A stretch of DNA of 64,000 nt, taken from the NCBI GenBank assembly GCA_033856025.1, contig JAWVFQ010000034.1, forward strand, positions 18,160-82,159, written 5' to 3'. Source of the DNA: AC-38 sp033856025. Its GTDB lineage: Bacteria > Actinomycetota > Thermoleophilia > Solirubrobacterales > Solirubrobacteraceae. Below, one piece after another: positions 42,235 through 50,819 of this stretch; positions within the stretch are counted from its first letter, which is position 1; the number at the start of each line of letters is the position of its first letter. The notes beneath the pieces are model-generated. The model was not told the DNA's origin and searched no databases. It saw only the letters and a program-made list of their open reading frames with translations. The position numbers and the translations under genes are program-made.

Positions 42235-43355
42235 GCGCCGCTCGCGATGCGCACGCCGGAGAAGATCTGGCGGCGGTCCGGCCAGTCCCAGTTGCGGAAG
42301 GTGGGGGAGGCGACCCGCCGGCTGGTGGCCCAGGAGCCCCCGCGCAGGACGCGGTACCCCTCGTCGAAGAAGACCTCGCTGTACTCGGGGTAGGGGAACG
42401 CCGCGAACCCCGGGTAGCCGGAGAACGGGGAGTCCGTCCACTCCCAGACCTCGCCGACGAGGTCGAGCGGCTCCTGGTCCGAGGTCGCCGCCCACTCCCA
42501 CTCGGCCTCGGTGGGAAGGCGTGCGCCATGCGCGCGGGCGAAGGCGTCGGCCTCGAACCAGGAGACGTGGACGACCGGCCTGTCCGGGTGCAGCGGCTCC
42601 CAGCCGCCGCGGCGCCACTCGCGCCCGTCGTCCGACCAGTGGAGCGGGTGCGTGATGTCGTACTCCTCCTTCCACTGCCAGGCCTCCGAGCTCCACCACT
42701 CGCGGCGCTCGTAGCCGCCGCCCTCGGCGAAGCGCATCCAGGTGCCGTTGGACACCGGAGCGCGCCCGATGCGGAACGGGGCGACCTCCACCTCGTGGCG
42801 CGGGCGCTCGTTGTCGTAGGCGAAGCCATCCGGCGGGGCGCCCATCGCCAAGGGCCCGCCGGGGAGATCGACCAGCTCCAGCCCGGTGCGCCCGCCGCCC
42901 GGCGGCGGGCCGGCGCCCGGACCGCCGTTGATCCGGGCCAGCGCCATCGTCTGCTGCATGGTCTCGGAGTGCTGGAGCTCGTGGCGGACCACCAGCTCGT
43001 GCAGGACGCCGTCGCCCGCGCCCAGGCGCTCGGTGGCCGCGCGGGCCCGCGCGCGCACCTCCTCCAGGTACGCCCGCGCCTCGGGCGCCCGCAGGAACGG
43101 CAGGTCGCCGCGGGCGAAGCGGGGCGTCTCGAACGCGTCGTAGACCTCGGCCAGGTCGCGGCGGACCATGGGATCGCCGCCGAAGCGGTGGACGAGCCAG
43201 AGGTCCTCGAAGGCGGCGATGTGCCCCAGGTCCCACACCAGCGGGCTCATCAGCGTCGAGTGCACGCGCTCCAGCTCGTCGTCGGGAATCGCGGCCACCA
43301 GCGCCAGGGTCCGCTCGCGTGCCCGGGTCAGAGCGGCGACGGGCTCGTCGGTCAC
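42231..43355 (-). CDS. egtB: Ergothioneine synthase EgtB (sulfoxide synthase)
   Basis: A non-heme iron enzyme joining hercynine with a cysteine or gamma-glutamylcysteine donor and oxygen. The 374-residue protein has an N-terminal DinB-like domain with iron-ligand histidines (VWDLGHIAAFEDLW near 51, RHELQHSETMQQ near 128, an HxxxHxE motif) and a C-terminal FGE-sulfatase-like domain (LPTEAEWEWAA, GEVWEWTDSPFSGYPG, RVLRGGSWAT). It is shorter than mycobacterial EgtB (~430). The GTG at 43355 overlaps the stop of the RibD-like gene, so ribD-like/egtB/egtD are translationally coupled. Confidence 0.93.
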   Translation of the reverse strand: MTDEPVAALTRARERTLALVAAIPDDELERVHSTLMSPLVWDLGHIAAFEDLWLVHRFGGDPMVRRDLAEVYDAFETPRFARGDLPFLRAPEARAYLEEVRARARAATERLGAGDGVLHELVVRHELQHSETMQQTMALARINGGPGAGPPPGGGRTGLELVDLPGGPLAMGAPPDGFAYDNERPRHEVEVAPFRIGRAPVSNGTWMRFAEGGGYERREWWSSEAWQWKEEYDITHPLHWSDDGREWRRGGWEPLHPDRPVVHVSWFEADAFARAHGARLPTEAEWEWAATSDQEPLDLVGEVWEWTDSPFSGYPGFAAFPYPEYSEVFFDEGYRVLRGGSWATSRRVASPTFRNWDWPDRRQIFSGVRIASGA

Positions 43356-44104
43356 TCCGGCAGTATCGCGTATCGCAGGAAGAGCTCTCCGCCGGATTCC
43401 AGAGCGGACACCAGCTCCAGCTCCCGGAGGTCGGACAGAGGCATCCCCTCGACCGCCGTGGGCCCCGCGCCGCCGCCCGCCAGCCGGGGCGCGACGGTGA
43501 GAAAGAGCTCGTCCACCGCCCCCTCGTAGAGCAGCGCGCCGAGCACGGTGGGGCCGCCCTCGCACAGGACCGAGCGCACGCCGTGCTCGGCTCGCAGCCG
43601 GGCCAGGACGGTGAGGAAGGTCAGCTCGTCCGGTGGGACGCGGACCAGGCGCGCGCCGGGCCCCGCGCCCGCCAGCTCGCCGTCGGAGGACGTGAAGACG
43701 ACGGTCTCCTGCTCGGGGTCCGCGAGCAGCCCGATGTCGGTCGGGAGGTCCAGGCTGCGCGTGACGATGCATCCGAGCGGGTTGGGGCGCAGGCCTTCGC
43801 GCTCGCGCGCCGCGCGCAGGTCGGGGTCGCGCACCAGGCGTCCGTAGCGCTCGGTGCGCACCGTCCCGCTGCCCACCAGCACCGCGTCGGCCTGGGTGCG
43901 CAGGCGGTGGAACACCGCGCGGTCGACGTCGCCGCCCAGCGGCCCGGAACGGCCGTGGAAGGCGGCCTTGCCGTCGGCGCTGACCACCATGTTGGCCACG
44001 ACGTAGGGGCGCTCGGCGGGCGCGCGGTCGCCCAGGCGCAGGCCGGCCACGGCCTCCGCCGTCGTGGTGGAGCCGGGCTCGGGGAGCAGCCGCCGCATCT
44101 CCAT
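43352..44104 (-). CDS. Pyrimidine reductase family protein (RibD C-terminal domain)
   Basis: A 250-residue protein of the RibD_C/dihydrofolate-reductase-like fold: PYVVANMVVSADGKAAFHGR, ADAVLVGSGTVRTERYGRL, SVLCEGGPTVLGALLYEGAV and DELFLTVAPRLAGG. In riboflavin synthesis such enzymes reduce a pyrimidine intermediate; stand-alone actinobacterial versions are of unknown role. Here it heads an operon with egtB and egtD through a GTGA overlap. ATG 44104 follows TAGGCT by 8 nt, preferred over the longer frame. Confidence 0.85.
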   Translation of the reverse strand: MEMRRLLPEPGSTTTAEAVAGLRLGDRAPAERPYVVANMVVSADGKAAFHGRSGPLGGDVDRAVFHRLRTQADAVLVGSGTVRTERYGRLVRDPDLRAAREREGLRPNPLGCIVTRSLDLPTDIGLLADPEQETVVFTSSDGELAGAGPGARLVRVPPDELTFLTVLARLRAEHGVRSVLCEGGPTVLGALLYEGAVDELFLTVAPRLAGGGAGPTAVEGMPLSDLRELELVSALESGGELFLRYAILPE

Positions 44105-44112
44105 GGGGCGGC

Positions 44113-44148
44113 AGCCTATTGCCACCCCGCGGCCGTCCCCGATAGGGT
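44113..44148. promoter_or_regulatory. Divergent leaderless -10 boxes (egt operon / membrane protein-glpX)
   Basis: Minus strand TAGGCT (44118-44113) lies 8 nt before ATG 44104. Plus strand TAGGGT (44143-44148) lies 8 nt before GTG 44157. No ribosome binding sites are seen at either start. Confidence 0.55.
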
Positions 44149-44156
44149 CGGCTCCG

Positions 44157-44633
44157 GTGAAGTTCGCAAACCTGAGCCGGGGGGAGTGGATCGCGATGCT
44201 GGGGGGCCTGCTCCTCGGCCTGTCCGTGTTCCTCCCCGCCTACAAGGCCGACCCGGGCAACCCCAACGCCACGCTGATGACCGGCCGGGGCGGATCGTGT
44301 GGCGACCACACCTGCTCGTACTTCCAGGTCCACGGGATCACCCGGTGGCTGCTGCTGGCGGCGGCGGCCGCTCCGTTCATCCTGGCCTGGATCGTCCTGC
44401 GCGAGCACGAGCTGTCATGGCCGCGCGGGCAGGTCACGTCGATCGTCGCCATCGCCGCGCTCGGCTTCATCGGGTACCTGGGGATCGTCGACCGGCCCGG
44501 GGAGCCCAAAGGCTCGATCAGCCTCCAGATCGGCTGGTTCACGATGATGCTCGGCGCGATCCTCATGCTGGTCGGGTCGGTGATGCGGCAGTCCGAGACC
44601 GAGGTGGCCCGCAAGCCACCCGGCGTGATGTGA
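44157..44633 (+). CDS. Four-helix membrane protein, unknown
   Basis: A 158-residue protein with about four hydrophobic segments: WIAMLGGLLLGLSVFLPAY, WLLLAAAAAPFILAWIVL, VTSIVAIAALGFIGYLGIV and GWFTMMLGAILMLVGSVM. An extracytoplasmic loop carries two cysteines (GGSCGDHTCSYF), possibly a disulfide. Family not recognised. Its TGA overlaps the glpX start, so it is translationally coupled to fructose-bisphosphatase. Confidence 0.75.
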   Translation: MKFANLSRGEWIAMLGGLLLGLSVFLPAYKADPGNPNATLMTGRGGSCGDHTCSYFQVHGITRWLLLAAAAAPFILAWIVLREHELSWPRGQVTSIVAIAALGFIGYLGIVDRPGEPKGSISLQIGWFTMMLGAILMLVGSVMRQSETEVARKPPGVM

Positions 44634-45640
44634 CGCCGGACCCGGCAGGGCGCCGGCCGGACCGCAACCTCGCCCTCGAGCTCGTGCGGGTGACCGAGTA
44701 CGCGGCCCTCGCCGCCGCCCGGCTGATCGGCATGGGGGACAAGGAGACCGCCGACCAGGCCGCCGTGGACGCCATGCGCCTGATGCTCGACACGGTCCGC
44801 ATGGACGGCACCGTGGTGATCGGCGAGGGCGAGAAGGACGAGGCGCCCATGCTCTACAACGGCGAGCAGATCGGCGACGGCTCGCCGCCCGAGGTGGACA
44901 TCGCCGTGGACCCGCTGGAGGGGACGCGGCTGACCGCGCTGGGCATGCCGGGCGCGCTCGCCGTCATCGCGCTGGCCCCGCGCGGCACGATGTTCAACCC
45001 GGGCCCGATCGTCTACATGGAGAAGCTCGCGGGCGGCCCGGAGATCTCCGACATCCTCGACCTCGACCGGCCGCTCGGCGAGACGGTGAACCTGGTGGCC
45101 GAGCGCAAGGGGATCGACGTGCGCGACGTCATCGTCGTCGTGCTCAACCGCGACCGTCACCAGGAGGGGATCGACGCCATCCGCTCGGCCGGAGCGCGCG
45201 TGCGGCTGATCACCGACGGCGACGTGGCGGGCGCGCTGACCGCGGTCAGCCACGACACGCCGGTGGACCTGCTGTGGGGGATCGGCGGCACGCCGGAGGG
45301 CGTCCTGGCCGCGGCGGCGATCAAGTCGATCGGCGGCCAGCTGGTCGGGCGGCTGTGGCCGCGCGACGACTCCGAGCGCCAGGCCGCGCTGGACGGCGGC
45401 TACGACCTGGAGCGCCAGCTCACCGTCGACGACCTGGTGGCCGGCGACGACGTCTTCTTCTCGGCCACCGGCGTCACGGAGGGCGACGTGCTGCAGGGCG
45501 TGCGCTACGAGGGGCGCGGCGCGCACGCCACGACGGAATCGATCGTCATGCGCTCGCGCTCGGGGACCGTCCGGCGCATCCACGCGCGCCACAACCGCCC
45601 CAAGCTGCGCGAGATCACCGGCGGAGCGCAGTACGGCTAG
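44630..45640 (+). CDS. glpX: Fructose-1,6-bisphosphatase class II (GlpX)
   Basis: Dephosphorylates fructose-1,6-bisphosphate in gluconeogenesis; in actinobacteria this class is usually the only such enzyme. The 336-residue protein has VVIGEGEKDEAPMLYNGEQI with metal-binding acids, DIAVDPLEGTRLTALGMPG, and IRSAGARVRLITDGDVAGAL followed by LLWGIGGTPEGVLAAAAIKS. The GTG at 44630 overlaps the membrane-protein stop. Its 3' end overlaps the convergent unknown gene by 26 nt. It can return fructose-6-P to the pentose phosphate enzymes. Confidence 0.96.
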   Translation: MTPDPAGRRPDRNLALELVRVTEYAALAAARLIGMGDKETADQAAVDAMRLMLDTVRMDGTVVIGEGEKDEAPMLYNGEQIGDGSPPEVDIAVDPLEGTRLTALGMPGALAVIALAPRGTMFNPGPIVYMEKLAGGPEISDILDLDRPLGETVNLVAERKGIDVRDVIVVVLNRDRHQEGIDAIRSAGARVRLITDGDVAGALTAVSHDTPVDLLWGIGGTPEGVLAAAAIKSIGGQLVGRLWPRDDSERQAALDGGYDLERQLTVDDLVAGDDVFFSATGVTEGDVLQGVRYEGRGAHATTESIVMRSRSGTVRRIHARHNRPKLREITGGAQYG

Positions 45641-46319
45641 GCCCGGCGAAGCGCCCGACCCGCGACTCCGCGAGGTCCAGGCGCGCCAGGGAACGCAGGA
45701 AGCCGTGCGTGACGATCACGTGGATGCGCGATTGCGTGTTCTCGTAGACGAAGCGCGAGAGCCGTGACGCGATCGCCGGGTAGAAGTTCGCCACCTCGAC
45801 CGTCACGTGGACGGTCACCTCGCCCGCGTCGCTGGGGTCGGAGCGGGTGACGTCGAGCTGGAGGTAGCCGTCGCCGCCGCGCCCGGCGCGGGCCACCAGC
45901 AGCCCGCGGGCGATGCGCCAGCCCACGCGGCCATGGCGCGCGTCCATGTCGTACTCGGGTGCGGCGAAGCTCAGCAGGACGAACGGGCGGGTCACGAAGA
46001 CCACGAAGCGCTCCCGCGGGGTGTAGACGACCCGGACCAGGCCGAGCGTGCAGCGCGAGAGAAAGCGCCAGTAGGTCCGGGCCAGGCGCTCGAGCTGGGT
46101 GGGCGTCCACAGCTCGTCCACGCGGTCGGCCGGCAGGACGAGGTCGGCGGCCTGGACCGAGCGCACGGCGCCGTGCTCGTCGGTCTCCGTGTGCTCCCGC
46201 GCGGTGACGATCAGCGCGCGCGCGACGACCGGGTGCCGGCGGGCGCGCAGGAACGCGAGCGCCGCGCGGCCCACGACCAGTGCCCCGACCGCGACCGCCA
46301 CGATGAGCCAGCCCGACAT
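45615..46319 (-). CDS. Membrane-anchored hypothetical protein
   Basis: A 234-residue protein with one N-terminal transmembrane helix (WLIVAVAVGALVVGRAALAF) and a cytosolic or wall-facing remainder rich in beta strands (GLVRVVYTPRERFVVFVTRP, EVTVHVTVEVANFYPAIASR). I do not recognise the family. A second open frame over the same bases lacks such features and was rejected. It overlaps the 3' end of glpX by 26 nt. Confidence 0.65.
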   Translation of the reverse strand: MSGWLIVAVAVGALVVGRAALAFLRARRHPVVARALIVTAREHTETDEHGAVRSVQAADLVLPADRVDELWTPTQLERLARTYWRFLSRCTLGLVRVVYTPRERFVVFVTRPFVLLSFAAPEYDMDARHGRVGWRIARGLLVARAGRGGDGYLQLDVTRSDPSDAGEVTVHVTVEVANFYPAIASRLSRFVYENTQSRIHVIVTHGFLRSLARLDLAESRVGRFAGPSRTALRR

Positions 46320-46347
46320 CCGCCGGGCAGCATTTCACGCGAGGCGC

Positions 46348-47571
46348 TCAGGCGACCGCGACGAGCGGCGCGACCGGCGGGCGGTGCGGGCGGGCGAGGT
46401 GGTAGCCCTGACCGAAGACGACTCCCAGGTCGCGCAGCGCGTTGAGCTCGGGCGCCGTCTCGATTCCCTCGGCCACGATCGTGGCGTCGATCTCGGCGGC
46501 GAACGAGATCAGCGCGGTGGCCAGCGCGCGCCGGGCGCGGTCGGTGTGGACGTCGCGCACCAGGGACTTGTCGAGCTTGATCATGTCGGGCTCCAGGCGC
46601 AGGATGTGGCGCAGGCTGGCGTACCCGGCCCCCGCGTCGTCCACGGCGATCCGGATGCCGCTGGCGCGCAGCATCCCGAGAGCGACGTTGAGCTCGTCGT
46701 AGTCCTCCACCTGGGCCTGCTCGGTGATCTCGACGACCAGGCGGTCGTGGGGGAGGGGCGACAGCGCGTCCAGCAGGCGGTCGCCGTGCAGCGCGGTGCG
46801 GGGGGAGACGTTGAGCGAGACCCACACGTCGTCGGCCAGCTCCTGCGCGGCCTGCGCGGCGGCGGCCACGGCCGCCAGCTCGAGCTCGACGCGCATGTCC
46901 ACCGTCTCGGCCTCCTCGAACCACTCCAGCGGGGACTGGACGAGCCCCGCGTCGAAGCGGGCGAGCGCCTCGACTCCGACCACGCCGCCGTCCTCCAGGC
47001 GCACGACCGGCTGGAACACCGCCACGGGTTGCCCCTCGTCCAGGGCGCCGCGGATGCGGCGGCGGCGGCGACCGAACTCCTCCTCGTGGTCGCGCTGGCG
47101 CTCCAGGCGCGCCGCCAGCTCGCTGACCACGTCGCGGGCCACCGGGCCGGCCAGCGTGGACTCGCCGCGCAGGGCGCCGTGGACGGCTCCCAGGATGTCG
47201 GCGACCGGGGAGCCCTTGACCACGTAGCCGACGGCGCCGGCGCGCACCATCTCCAGCACGAGCGAGGGATCGGTGTGCGCGGTCAGCGCGATCACCTTGG
47301 TGCGGGGGGAGAGCAGGCGGATGCGCTCCGTCGCCGTCACCCCACTGCCCGCGGGCATGCGGACGTCGACGAGCGCCACGTCGGGGCGCTCGCGCTCGGC
47401 CAGGACGGCCGCCTCGGCGGCGTCCGCGGCGGCGGCGACGAGTCGCAGCGAGTGGTCGTCGGCGATGAGCTCGGCGAGTACGGCGCGAAACTCCGGGTCG
47501 TCCTCGGCGATCAGGACACGCACCGGCGCCTCCACCCGTCCGTTGCCCCCGTCTCGGTTCCCCTGTCCCAT
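46348..47571 (-). CDS. REC-EAL response regulator, probable c-di-GMP phosphodiesterase
   Basis: A 407-residue protein. The receiver domain (~17-135) has the phospho-acceptor Asp in VALVDVRMPAGSG and a Lys in GYVVKGSP. The EAL domain (~180-400) has catalytic-site motifs GVEALARF, SLNVSPRTALHG, VVEITEQAQVED, AVDDAGAGYASLR and TIVAEGIETAPEL, so it looks active and should hydrolyse c-di-GMP. No kinase is adjacent. GAAGGAGG at 47578-47585 on the minus strand is a strong ribosome binding site before ATG 47571. Confidence 0.93.
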   Translation of the reverse strand: MGQGNRDGGNGRVEAPVRVLIAEDDPEFRAVLAELIADDHSLRLVAAAADAAEAAVLAERERPDVALVDVRMPAGSGVTATERIRLLSPRTKVIALTAHTDPSLVLEMVRAGAVGYVVKGSPVADILGAVHGALRGESTLAGPVARDVVSELAARLERQRDHEEEFGRRRRRIRGALDEGQPVAVFQPVVRLEDGGVVGVEALARFDAGLVQSPLEWFEEAETVDMRVELELAAVAAAAQAAQELADDVWVSLNVSPRTALHGDRLLDALSPLPHDRLVVEITEQAQVEDYDELNVALGMLRASGIRIAVDDAGAGYASLRHILRLEPDMIKLDKSLVRDVHTDRARRALATALISFAAEIDATIVAEGIETAPELNALRDLGVVFGQGYHLARPHRPPVAPLVAVA

Positions 47572-47672
47572 CCGTGGCCTCCTTCCCCGGATGCGTCCGG
47601 CTCCCAGGAGGGCATTGAAGCACCGCGTGAGGCATTTGTCACATGCCTGCGACGGCGCCGTTCGCGGTTTCG

Positions 47673-48872
47673 TTACGCGGGCAGCACGTCCACGGGCGTC
47701 CCGGGCGCGGCCGACCCCTCACCTGGCGGGATCAGCGCGAGCCCGTCAGCACCCACCAATGACGAGAGCATGTGCGAGCCCTGGGGGCCGGTGGGGCGGG
47801 CCCTCGGCGGCCCGGTCGCGTCCGGCTCCAGCTTCACGCGGACGGCCTGGACGCGGTCGGGGCTGCGGCGCACCGGCTCGGCCAGGACCGCCGGAGTCGC
47901 CGCCTCGATCGGCGCGGCTCCGCGCAGCGCGCGCAGCGCCGGGCGCACGAACAGCGCGAAGCAGACGGCCGCGGACACGGGGTTGCCGGGAAGCCCGAAA
48001 ACCAGGGTCCGTCCCCGCGCGCCGAACCACACCGGCTTGCCCGGCTTCAGCGCGACCCGCCAGAACCGCTCCTCGACGCCAAGCGCCTCCAGCGCCGGCC
48101 TCACGTGGTCGTGCGGCCCGACCGAGACGCCGCTGGAGACCACGACCACATCGGCCCCCTCCAGCGCCTCCCGAAGGGCCTGCTCGGTGGCGGCCCGATC
48201 GTCGCCGACAGCGCCCGCTCCCGGGCGGCCGTCGGCCCCTTCGGCGGCGGCCATCGCGGCGAGCATCGGGCCGTTGGAGTTGTGGATCTGGCCGGGGGAG
48301 AGGGGCGCGCCGGGCGGAGCCAGCTCGTCGCCGGTGACGACGACGGCGACGCGGGGGCGGCGGGCGCAGAGCAGCGTCGCGCGTCCGGCCGCCACCGCGG
48401 CGCCCAGCTCGCCGGGGCCGAGCGGCGTGCCGGCCGCCAGGACGACCTCCCCGGCGCGCATGTCCTCGCCCGCGCCCCGCACGTTGGCCCCGGGCGCCAC
48501 GTCGCGCTCGACGGTGACGACCCCGTCGGCGACCGTCACATGCTCGACCGGTGCGACCGCCACGGAGCCGTCCGGGACCACCGCGCCGGTCGAGATCGCG
48601 ATCGCCTCGCCCTCACCCGGTGCCCGCGCGCCGGGGCGCCCGGCGCGCGACTCGCCGACGATCCGCAGCTCGCGGCCGGCCGGCCCGGGTGCGACCGCGA
48701 ACCCGTCCATCGCCGAGTTGGCCCACGGCGGCACGTCGGCGGCCGCCGCCACGTCCTGCGCCAGCGTCCGCCCCAGCGCCTCGCCGACGGGGACCGCCTC
48801 GGCCTCCAGGGGCGCGCCGGCGGCCTCCACCACGATCCGCCGCGCCGCGTCGAGTGAGAGAAGTCCGCCCAC
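47673..48872 (-). CDS. moeA: Molybdopterin molybdenumtransferase MoeA
   Basis: Inserts molybdate into adenylylated molybdopterin. The 399-residue protein shows PPWANSAMDGFAVAPGPAG, the Asp in VVVTGDELAPPG, VVVSSGVSVGPHDHVRPAL, KPGKPVWFGARGRTLVFGLP and NPVSA, then the C-terminal beta-barrel domain. The SGGVSVGD motif appears here as SSGVSVGP. The GTG at 48872 follows GGGGGAG; longer frames extend antisense over the next gene. No other cofactor genes or molybdoenzymes are in the window. Confidence 0.92.
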   Translation of the reverse strand: MGGLLSLDAARRIVVEAAGAPLEAEAVPVGEALGRTLAQDVAAAADVPPWANSAMDGFAVAPGPAGRELRIVGESRAGRPGARAPGEGEAIAISTGAVVPDGSVAVAPVEHVTVADGVVTVERDVAPGANVRGAGEDMRAGEVVLAAGTPLGPGELGAAVAAGRATLLCARRPRVAVVVTGDELAPPGAPLSPGQIHNSNGPMLAAMAAAEGADGRPGAGAVGDDRAATEQALREALEGADVVVVSSGVSVGPHDHVRPALEALGVEERFWRVALKPGKPVWFGARGRTLVFGLPGNPVSAAVCFALFVRPALRALRGAAPIEAATPAVLAEPVRRSPDRVQAVRVKLEPDATGPPRARPTGPQGSHMLSSLVGADGLALIPPGEGSAAPGTPVDVLPA

Positions 48873-49009
48873 TCGCCCATTCTCCCCCCGCCGCGCCAGC
48901 GCCGCGACCGCCGCGCCGGAGGTCGGCGCGCGAGGGGTGCCCCGCCGGGCCCGCTCGTTGCGGCTTCTTCTCGCGCCGCTGGGTGCGCACGGTGTCCCGC
49001 CGCGCTGCG

Positions 49010-50053
49010 ATGATCGGATCGATGACGCGTCGACCCGCGCACGGACGCCCCCGGCCGGTCGCCGACCCCGTGGTCGGCCAGCTCGCCGCCCGTGCGGATG
49101 AGGTCGCGCGGCGGTGGCTGCTCGCGCGGCTGGAGGCGGCCACGCTGGAGGAGGCGGCGGCCGTCCCCGTGCCCGAGTTCGCTCGCGCCGCGCCCGGCGT
49201 CTGCGCCGCGGTGCTGGACGCCGTGGGCTCCGACGACGCCCTCGACCGGCTGGCCGCCGACGCGGTTCCCGGCGAGGCACCGGCGGACGCGCTGGCCGCC
49301 CTGGCCGGCTCCCGCGAGGGCCCGGCCGTGGTCGCCGCGGCGGAGGCGCTGCGCCGCGCCGTCTCCCAGGCGGCCGCCGACGAGCTCCCGCGCGGCGACG
49401 CCGAGGTCCTCGCCGCGCTCACGGACCGCCTCGCCCACGTCTGCGCCCGCCTCGCCGCCGCCGCCATGGCCGGCCGCGGAGCCGACGCCGCCCGCCTCCA
49501 CGACACCCGCCCCACCCCGGCGGCAGACGAGGACCCCACCGAACCCGCCGCCTCCGGGCCGGCCGCCTCCGGACCCCACCTCGCGCCGGCGCCGCCCCCC
49601 GATGGGGGCACGGCTCCGTTGTGGCGGGCCGCGCTGGAGCGGCAGCTGGCGGACGGCGGACGGTTCGGGCTGCTGCTCGTGGAGCTCGACGGCGCCGACC
49701 GCCTGGTCCTGACCGAGGGCGACTCCGCGGCGCGGGACCTGTTCGCCCGGACCGGCCGGGCCGTGCGCGGCGCCGTGCGGCGCATCGACCTGCTGGCGCA
49801 CGAGGAGGACGGTCGCATGTGGGTCGTCGCGCCGGACGCCGGGCGGCCGGGGGCCGAGGCGCTCGCCGTGCGGGTGGCCGACGCCGTCGAGCGGGCGGCG
49901 ACGGTCCGCGGCGCGCCGCTCACCGCCTCCGTGGGGATCGCGCTCTACCCCGACGACGGGCGCGACGCCGAGGCGCTCACCTCCCAGGCCGAGGAGTCCG
50001 CGCTGGCCGCTCGCGCGGCCGGCGTGCGCGTGGCGGGCGGGCCGGGCGCCTAG
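49010..50053 (+). CDS. Degenerate GGDEF-domain protein
   Basis: A 347-residue protein (ATG 49010; ATG 49022 is an alternative). The N-terminal ~180 residues are Ala-rich helices (ARRWLLARLEAATLEEAAAV), then a Pro-rich linker. The C-terminal ~150 residues have a GGDEF-like layout: RFGLLLVELDGADRL, VRRIDLLAHEEDGRMWVVAP and TASVGIALYPDDGRDAEAL. The catalytic GGDEF sequence is replaced by EEDGR, so cyclase activity is unlikely; it may bind a nucleotide or partner. It lies near a REC-EAL gene. The stop shares CTAG with rlpA. Confidence 0.7.
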   Translation: MIGSMTRRPAHGRPRPVADPVVGQLAARADEVARRWLLARLEAATLEEAAAVPVPEFARAAPGVCAAVLDAVGSDDALDRLAADAVPGEAPADALAALAGSREGPAVVAAAEALRRAVSQAAADELPRGDAEVLAALTDRLAHVCARLAAAAMAGRGADAARLHDTRPTPAADEDPTEPAASGPAASGPHLAPAPPPDGGTAPLWRAALERQLADGGRFGLLLVELDGADRLVLTEGDSAARDLFARTGRAVRGAVRRIDLLAHEEDGRMWVVAPDAGRPGAEALAVRVADAVERAATVRGAPLTASVGIALYPDDGRDAEALTSQAEESALAARAAGVRVAGGPGA

Positions 50054-50805
50054 CCGGCGCGCCGCAGCGTGACGCGGCCGACGCGCATGGCGCCGACGTA
50101 GTCCAGGCCGCTGAACGAGAGCGCCCGCGAGGCGGCCATGGTCAGGTCCCACGCCGCGTTGTTGGCGTAGGGCCCGCGGTCGATCACCGGGGCCCGGACG
50201 GTGCGCCCCCGGTAGTAGAACTCGACCATGGTCCCGCAGGGCAGGGTCTTGTGGGCGACGCCCACGGTCCGCGGCGTCAGCGTGACGCCGCAGGCGGTAC
50301 GCGACCCGTAGGAGCCCTCGCCGTAGTGGGTGGCGATGGCCGCGCCGTAGACGGTGGTCAGGGCGGTGGGCGTGGCGGAAGCGGTGCGCGCGGCGGTCCC
50401 ATCGCCGGGAATCGCCCGCAGCGTGAAGCGCCCCACGCGGTCGGCGCGCCAGGTGGCGGTGAAGGCGCCGGCGCGGCCCGCGGTGGCGCGGGCGACGGTC
50501 ACCCAGCCCGAGCCGTCCGAGCGCTGGAGCAGCACGGTGCCGCCCTGCTCGACGCCCGCCATGGTTCCCGTCACGCGCTGGCGGCGGCCCAGCAGGGCGC
50601 CCGAACCGGCCTTCAGCCCGCCGGGCGCCGCGGAGCCGGGCGCCGTGGCGCCGGTGGTGGGGGTGGCCGCGGAGCCGCGGTCGGGCGCGGCGGTCCCGCC
50701 GTATGCGGGGTCGCCGCTCGCCGCCGAGGCGGCGCAGGGCAGGCCGACGGCCGCACTCAGCCCGAGCGCGGCGACCAGCGTCGCTGTCGTGGTACGCGTC
50801 CCCAT
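50050..50805 (-). CDS. rlpA: Secreted RlpA-like (DPBB) protein
   Basis: A 251-residue exported protein. The signal peptide (ATLVAALGLSAAVGLPCAAS) ends near residue 29. A low-complexity linker and a beta domain (GWVTVARATAGRAGAFTATW) follow, and the C-terminal ~95 residues are a double-psi beta-barrel: ATHYGEGSYGSRTACGVTLT, VAHKTLPCGTMVEFYYRGR and VIDRGPYANNAAWDLTMAAS, with the Asp and the cysteines of RlpA-type lytic transglycosylases. Expression is controlled by the preceding c-di-AMP riboswitch. Symbol by family only. Confidence 0.85.
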   Translation of the reverse strand: MGTRTTTATLVAALGLSAAVGLPCAASAASGDPAYGGTAAPDRGSAATPTTGATAPGSAAPGGLKAGSGALLGRRQRVTGTMAGVEQGGTVLLQRSDGSGWVTVARATAGRAGAFTATWRADRVGRFTLRAIPGDGTAARTASATPTALTTVYGAAIATHYGEGSYGSRTACGVTLTPRTVGVAHKTLPCGTMVEFYYRGRTVRAPVIDRGPYANNAAWDLTMAASRALSFSGLDYVGAMRVGRVTLRRAG

Positions 50806-50819
50806 CAGGTTCTCTTGGT

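Noticed and set aside
45637..46338. 233-codon minus-strand frame overlapping the membrane-anchored unknown
   Set aside because: The alternative frame (45615-46319) has a transmembrane helix and normal composition; this one is Arg/Pro/Gly noise.
47572..47672. Gap between moeA and the REC-EAL gene examined for an RNA gene or riboswitch
   Set aside because: I found only the strong ribosome binding site of the REC-EAL gene and weak promoter-like words; no conserved RNA motif.
46099..49101. 1000-codon plus-strand frame over the REC-EAL and moeA genes
   Set aside because: Both genes are certain on the minus strand, and the long frame shows no recognisable domain.
49010..50053. Active diguanylate cyclase
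   Set aside because: The GGDEF sequence is replaced by EEDGR, so only a degenerate domain is claimed.
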